Assembly (NCBI RefSeq): GCF_002261185.1
Contig: NZ_NEVQ01000009.1
Coordinates: 88,923 to 152,922, forward strand
Length of the DNA: 64,000 nt
DNA from: Bordetella genomosp. 4
Lineage (GTDB): Bacteria > Pseudomonadota > Gammaproteobacteria > Burkholderiales > Burkholderiaceae_B
Direction: 5' to 3'
This document shows positions 60,436 to 64,000 of this stretch, piece by piece. The notes below the pieces were generated by a model, which was not told where the DNA came from, made no database searches, and was given only the letters and a program-made list of their open reading frames with translations. Within the stretch, counting starts at the first letter, position 1, and each line of letters begins with the position of its first letter. The position numbers and the translations under genes were made by a program.

Positions 60436-61217
60436 GTTCCTCACCGCTATTGCAGGTCAACAATCTGTCGCGCCGATTTGGCGGATTGACTGCGTTGCGC
60501 GAGTTGACGTTCTCGGTGGCAGAGGGCGAGATCTTCGGTCTCATCGGCCCCAATGGTGCGGGCAAGACAACGGCTTTCAATGTGCTCAGCGGCAGCATGC
60601 CGCCGTCGTCGGGAACGGTGAGGTTCGCGGATCATGATGTCACGGGAGGCCCGCCGAGCCGTGTTGTCGCGGTGGGGCTGGCTCGTACATTCCAGGCGAC
60701 CTGCACCTATCCTGCTGTGTCGGTTGCAGAGAATATTTATCGCGGGCTGTTGTCGCGAATCTCTGGATCGATGGTCGCGCGCCTGGTCGGGCGGCGTGAT
60801 GCTGCGTTATCCAGAGGGCAAGTGGGCGAGGAAATCGATCGCATCCTGGCCATGACGGATCTCGAGTCGTGGCGTGAGACACCCGCTAGCGCTTTAGCCT
60901 ATGGCCTGCAGAAAAAACTGGGTATTGCCGTGGCATTGGCTGCTCGGCCCCGCATGTTGCTGCTCGATGAGCCAGCCGCCGGCTTGAATCACGAAGAGTG
61001 CCGGGAACTGGGCAATTTATTGCGCCGCCTGCGCGATGAACACGGTTTGACCTTGCTGCTGGTTGAGCACCATATGGCCTTGGTAATGGAGCTGTGCCAA
61101 CGTATCGTGGTGCTGGTGCAAGGAGAAAAAATCGCCGAAGGCACGCCGCAGCAGATCCGTGAACATCCCGCCGTCATTGAAGCCTACTTAGGAGCACCCG
61201 ACTATGCCCATGCTTGA
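60432..61217 (+). CDS. Liv-type ABC transporter ATPase, LivG type (system 2)
   Basis: A 261-residue ATPase: Walker [20 protein letters not shown], signature region LAYGLQKKLGIAVALAARP, Walker [17 protein letters not shown] and switch LLVEHHMALVMEL. I use the ATG at 60432, which overlaps the livM-type stop and has AAGGAG upstream. It overlaps the next gene by 14 bases. Confidence 0.92.
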   Translation: MSSSPLLQVNNLSRRFGGLTALRELTFSVAEGEIFGLIGPNGAGKTTAFNVLSGSMPPSSGTVRFADHDVTGGPPSRVVAVGLARTFQATCTYPAVSVAENIYRGLLSRISGSMVARLVGRRDAALSRGQVGEEIDRILAMTDLESWRETPASALAYGLQKKLGIAVALAARPRMLLLDEPAAGLNHEECRELGNLLRRLRDEHGLTLLLVEHHMALVMELCQRIVVLVQGEKIAEGTPQQIREHPAVIEAYLGAPDYAHA

Positions 61218-61917
61218 AGTGAGCGGCCTGACGGTGCGCTATGGCGCGTTGCGTGCCGTGCATAACATCGATTTCTCGGTCGATGCGGGCCAGATCGTTG
61301 CGTTGATCGGCTCAAACGGCGCCGGCAAGAGCACGGCGTTGAAGGCTGTCATTGGTTTGGTTCGCGCTGCCGAAGGCACTATACGTTTTGATGGTCACGA
61401 CATCGCTGCGCAGGGAGCTGCTGCCAGGGTCTCTGCCGGAATCGCACTGTCGCCGGAAGGCCGGCGCCTGTTTGGCCGCATGTCTGTGCGCGACAATCTG
61501 TTGGCGGGGGCACACGGTGTGCGGTCGCGTTCGGCCGTGGCGCATAGCCTGGATGAGGTATATGCGCTGTTTCCCAGGGTGAAAGAGCGCAGCGCGCAGT
61601 TGGCGGGTTCATTGTCCGGGGGAGAGCAGCAGATGGTGGCGATAGGCCGAGCCCTCATGGCCAATCCCCGGCTGCTGATGCTGGATGAACCATCCCTCGG
61701 TATTGCTCCTAAAATTGTCGGTGAAATTGCTGCCGCGATCGAGCGGATCAATCGCGACAAAGGGATGTCGATCGTGCTGGTCGAGCAGAATGCGCGCTTG
61801 GCGCTGCGTTTATCGCATCGTGCCTATGCACTCGAGCATGGCGAGATCGTGAGGACCGGTAAGGGCATCGAATTACTCGCCGATCCCTTTGTACAAAAGG
61901 CTTATCTTGGAATCTGA
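61204..61917 (+). CDS. Liv-type ABC transporter ATPase, LivF type (system 2)
   Basis: A 237-residue ATPase: Walker A LIGSNGAGKSTALKAVIG, signature LSGGEQQMVAIGRALM, Walker [15 protein letters not shown], switch VLVEQNARLAL. It completes the second Liv-type transporter. The lactonase-like gene begins three bases after its stop. Confidence 0.92.
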   Translation: MPMLEVSGLTVRYGALRAVHNIDFSVDAGQIVALIGSNGAGKSTALKAVIGLVRAAEGTIRFDGHDIAAQGAAARVSAGIALSPEGRRLFGRMSVRDNLLAGAHGVRSRSAVAHSLDEVYALFPRVKERSAQLAGSLSGGEQQMVAIGRALMANPRLLMLDEPSLGIAPKIVGEIAAAIERINRDKGMSIVLVEQNARLALRLSHRAYALEHGEIVRTGKGIELLADPFVQKAYLGI

Positions 61918-61920
61918 CCT

Positions 61921-62739
61921 ATGACCGGCGTTGCTTCACAGGCGTTACCGGAATACGAAGTCTATGCAGTCCGCTATGCGACGATGTCGCGGCGGCGCGC
62001 CGAGAATTTCTTGGGAGGCGATCCGCACGACGGACCGATGCCCATGGATTTTTTTGTCTGGTTGATACGGGATCAGCATCGCAGCGTGCTGGTGGACACC
62101 GGTTTCAGTGCGGAAATGGCAGCCCGACGCCGTCGGGACTTTATTGCCTGTCCGGTGGAGCGCCTTGAACGATTGGGGGTGATGCCAGGGCAGATCCGCG
62201 ATGTGGTGTTGACGCATTTGCACTATGACCATGCAGGTAATCTGGCCAAGGTGCCGGGCGCACGCCTGCATGTGCAAGACGACGAGCTCGACTATGCGAC
62301 AGGACGTTGTATGTGCCACGCATCGTTGCGCCACGCCTACGAGGTGGAGGACGTGGTATCGATGGTGCGCCGCGTGTACGAGGAACTCGTCGTGTTTCAT
62401 GACGGCGACGCCCCGCTGTACCCGGGCATTGAGTTATTGAAAATCGGCGGCCATACAAAGGGGCTGCAGGCAGTCCGCGTACATACTCGCCGCGGCTGGG
62501 TCGTGCTGGCCTCGGACGCCAGCCACTTTTACGAGAACATGGATGAGGGGCGCCCGTTCCCCATTGTTTTTAACGTGGCCGACATGCTGGCAGGCCATCA
62601 GCGGCTACGCGAGGCGGTCGCTGGTCCGGACTATGTCGTGCCTGGGCACGACCCGCAAGTATTGCGGCGGTATCCCGCGTATCCCGGCGAGCCGGACATC
62701 GTCATGCTGCACGAGATGCCCGAGCCTTTCGGGTCGTGA
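61921..62739 (+). CDS. Metallo-beta-lactamase fold hydrolase, lactonase-like
   Basis: A 272-residue metallohydrolase with the metal motif H99-L-H101-Y-D103-H104-A-G, a further metal-binding His in KIGGHTKGLQAV, an Asp in VLASDASHFYEN and a final His in VPGHDPQVL. The N-terminal part (MPMDFFVWLIRD, VLVDTGFS) resembles N-acyl homoserine lactonase family members. In a catabolic operon a lactone intermediate is a more likely substrate than a signal molecule, but quorum-signal cleavage cannot be excluded. No ribosome binding site of note; probably coupled. Confidence 0.87.
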   Translation: MTGVASQALPEYEVYAVRYATMSRRRAENFLGGDPHDGPMPMDFFVWLIRDQHRSVLVDTGFSAEMAARRRRDFIACPVERLERLGVMPGQIRDVVLTHLHYDHAGNLAKVPGARLHVQDDELDYATGRCMCHASLRHAYEVEDVVSMVRRVYEELVVFHDGDAPLYPGIELLKIGGHTKGLQAVRVHTRRGWVVLASDASHFYENMDEGRPFPIVFNVADMLAGHQRLREAVAGPDYVVPGHDPQVLRRYPAYPGEPDIVMLHEMPEPFGS

Positions 62740-62753
62740 AGGAGTGCGGGCGT

Positions 62754-63776
62754 CTATAGCTTCGCTTGCACGCGCTCGGCAACATCCGTGGGAACCCACT
62801 TTTGCCACACGTCCGGATACTTGCGCAGGAAGTACAGCGCAGCGTCGTCGGGCTCGGCCTTTTCATTTTCCAGCCATCCCAATGTGTCATCGATGGCCGC
62901 ATCAGGCACATTGAGTTTCGTGAAAAATGCTTTGAGCTGCGGAGCCTGGCGTGCGAAATCGGCGTTCAAACCAGTGACCACCTGATTGGATTTGAACTCG
63001 GTAGCAACCGGCTTTTCGCATTTAGGATCGGTCATGCAGGTGTAGGCCGCTTGATCGAACGGCGGCAGTTCCAGCTTGACCAGGTCCAGCGAGCCTACCA
63101 GTGCCGTGGGTGTCCAGTAATAAAACACAATGTCGCGTTTGCGTTTATAGGCCGAGATGATGGCGGCCTTTTGCGCGGCGCCGGAGCCGGGCGCAAAGAG
63201 CGTATATTGATCTTCGAGTTGCAGCGCCTTGAGCAGGTTTGCATTCAGGGTGCCGCATGCCCAGCCGGCGGGGCAGCCATAGATGCGCCCTTTGGATGGG
63301 TCCTCGGGGTCGGCAAAGACCTTGGTGAATGTCTTCAGATCGGCGGCTTGCTTGAGCTCAGGATGGCGTTCTTGCGTGTAGCGTGGAATGTACCAACCTT
63401 CACCCGCGTCAAAGACATGGCCTGCGGCAAGGACCTTGCCGGACTTTTGAGCTTTCTCCCAGGCGACTTCAATCTGGCCGGGCCAGACCTCAGGCGTCAC
63501 ATCTACATCGCCACGTTGCAACGCGGCCAGCATGGCCAAGGTCTCGCCGATCTCTACCGACGTTTTGCAACCGTAGCCGTGTTCCACGATAAAACGTTCG
63601 ATACCAGCGAGGACGAGATTGGATTCCCAGTTCAGCCCGCTAAAGCGTACGGGTCGATCGATTTCACAAGAGGCTGCGGAGGAGGTCGAGGCAGCGGAGG
63701 CGGATGGGGCCCAAGACAACGCCGTGGCGCTGGTCAGGACGGCGAGAAAGCTCAGAGCGGAACGCATCAGGCGCAT
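62754..63776 (-). CDS. Glycine betaine/choline-type ABC transporter substrate-binding protein
   Basis: A 340-residue periplasmic protein of the OpuAC/ProX fold with a signal peptide (SFLAVLTSATALSWAPSASA). Typical parts are FSGLNWESNLVLAGIERFI, DVTPEVWPGQIEVAWEKA and IVFYYWTPTALVGSLDLVKL, with Trp and Tyr that could form an aromatic box for a quaternary amine. Cysteine pairs (CPAGWAC, CMTDPKC) are present. The ATG at 63776 has AGGAG five bases upstream; a start at 63812 is less likely. No permease or ATPase partner is in the window. It faces the catabolic operon, 14 bases apart, and probably belongs to a different unit. Confidence 0.87.
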   Translation of the reverse strand: MRLMRSALSFLAVLTSATALSWAPSASAASTSSAASCEIDRPVRFSGLNWESNLVLAGIERFIVEHGYGCKTSVEIGETLAMLAALQRGDVDVTPEVWPGQIEVAWEKAQKSGKVLAAGHVFDAGEGWYIPRYTQERHPELKQAADLKTFTKVFADPEDPSKGRIYGCPAGWACGTLNANLLKALQLEDQYTLFAPGSGAAQKAAIISAYKRKRDIVFYYWTPTALVGSLDLVKLELPPFDQAAYTCMTDPKCEKPVATEFKSNQVVTGLNADFARQAPQLKAFFTKLNVPDAAIDDTLGWLENEKAEPDDAALYFLRKYPDVWQKWVPTDVAERVQAKL

Positions 63777-63891
63777 GGGAACTCCTGGGCGGATGGCGGA
63801 TGGAAATTTCATTGTACGTGGTCGGCTCTGATTAACCTTGCTATCTCTTATTTATGCGGTATTCAGTGATCGAAGGGTGGTTTGCTTATTG

Positions 63892-64000
63892 GACGTCGAG
63901 CCGAGGCAATCGGGCCGTGCGGGCTTCACAAAGCCGGTCCGGCGCGCGGGCGCCGGACACCGTGTTCGCTCACCTCGTCCGGCCCGTTCGGGCCTACCTA
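63892..64000 (+). repeat. Compound structured repeat, copy 4, first part only (cut by window end)
   Basis: Starts GGACGTCGAG at 63891-63900 and follows the left arm of the other copies. Its stem half (63895-63924) differs by several bases from copies 1-3, and the apical hairpin is GGCCC-GTTC-GGGCC (63981-63994), a third loop variant. Whether the matching second half of the stem carries the compensating changes lies just beyond the window. Confidence 0.85.

Overview
The window is chromosomal DNA from a betaproteobacterium, most likely family Alcaligenaceae (Bordetella/Achromobacter-like). This rests on gene content and order: the nuo operon followed by a DUF2818 gene, a RisA/RisS-type OmpR/EnvZ pair next to ahpC-ahpD, a Par27-like parvulin beside bolA, a fused TsaB-RimI, a bioMNY transporter, and orphan Bug-type solute receptors. 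Base composition looks fairly uniform and high in GC. I saw no tRNA, rRNA, CRISPR array, transposase or phage gene.

Layout. 1-9337: end of the complex I operon, nuoG (partial) to nuoN, plus a small DUF2818 membrane protein. 10275-15548 and 15587-16075: serB and mfd on the minus strand, ispD and ispF on the plus strand. 17037-20390 (minus): ahpD, ahpC, risS, risA. 20524-22976: tsaB-rimI fusion and a family-4 uracil-DNA glycosylase. 23127-24464 (minus): lplT. 24700-31447: smc, zipA, ligA. 32191-34345 (minus): Par27-like parvulin, bolA, yciB, msrB. 34411-36247: bioM, bioN, bioY. 36579-41542: a complete branched-chain amino acid type ABC transporter with a fused permease-ATPase. 42444-62739: a roughly 20-kb catabolic gene cluster. 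62754-63776 (minus): a betaine/choline-type ABC binding protein.

The catabolic cluster holds an IclR regulator, a 3-hydroxyisobutyrate dehydrogenase-like enzyme and an aldehyde dehydrogenase on the minus strand. Divergent from these on the plus strand are two Bug receptors, a three-part biotin-dependent acyl-CoA carboxylase, a hydratase/3-hydroxyacyl-CoA dehydrogenase fusion, a DUF35 protein paired with a cysteine-less thiolase-like protein, and a two-subunit CoA-transferase. A second transcription unit has a small unknown protein, an alpha/beta hydrolase, a complete Liv-type transporter and a lactonase-like metallohydrolase. Matching 17-bp palindromes lie at strong promoters in front of both plus-strand units. 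In the divergent region the palindrome also fills the spacer of the opposing minus-strand promoter. This suggests one regulon, probably under the IclR protein. The substrate is unknown; the enzymes suggest an ester, lactone or alcohol of a branched carboxylic acid.

The most unusual feature is non-coding. Three near-identical elements of about 880 bp (9356, 16111, 41543) and the start of a fourth (63892) lie between genes. Each is an inverted pair of structured arms with long hairpins. Between arms and between copies, stem sequences change while keeping complementarity, and loops stay constant. A different hairpin family, with the same inverted-pair layout and the same kind of compensatory changes, lies between ligA and the parvulin gene. 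Four of the six convergent gene junctions in the window carry such a pair. These look like structured nucleic acid elements, not genes or insertion sequences.
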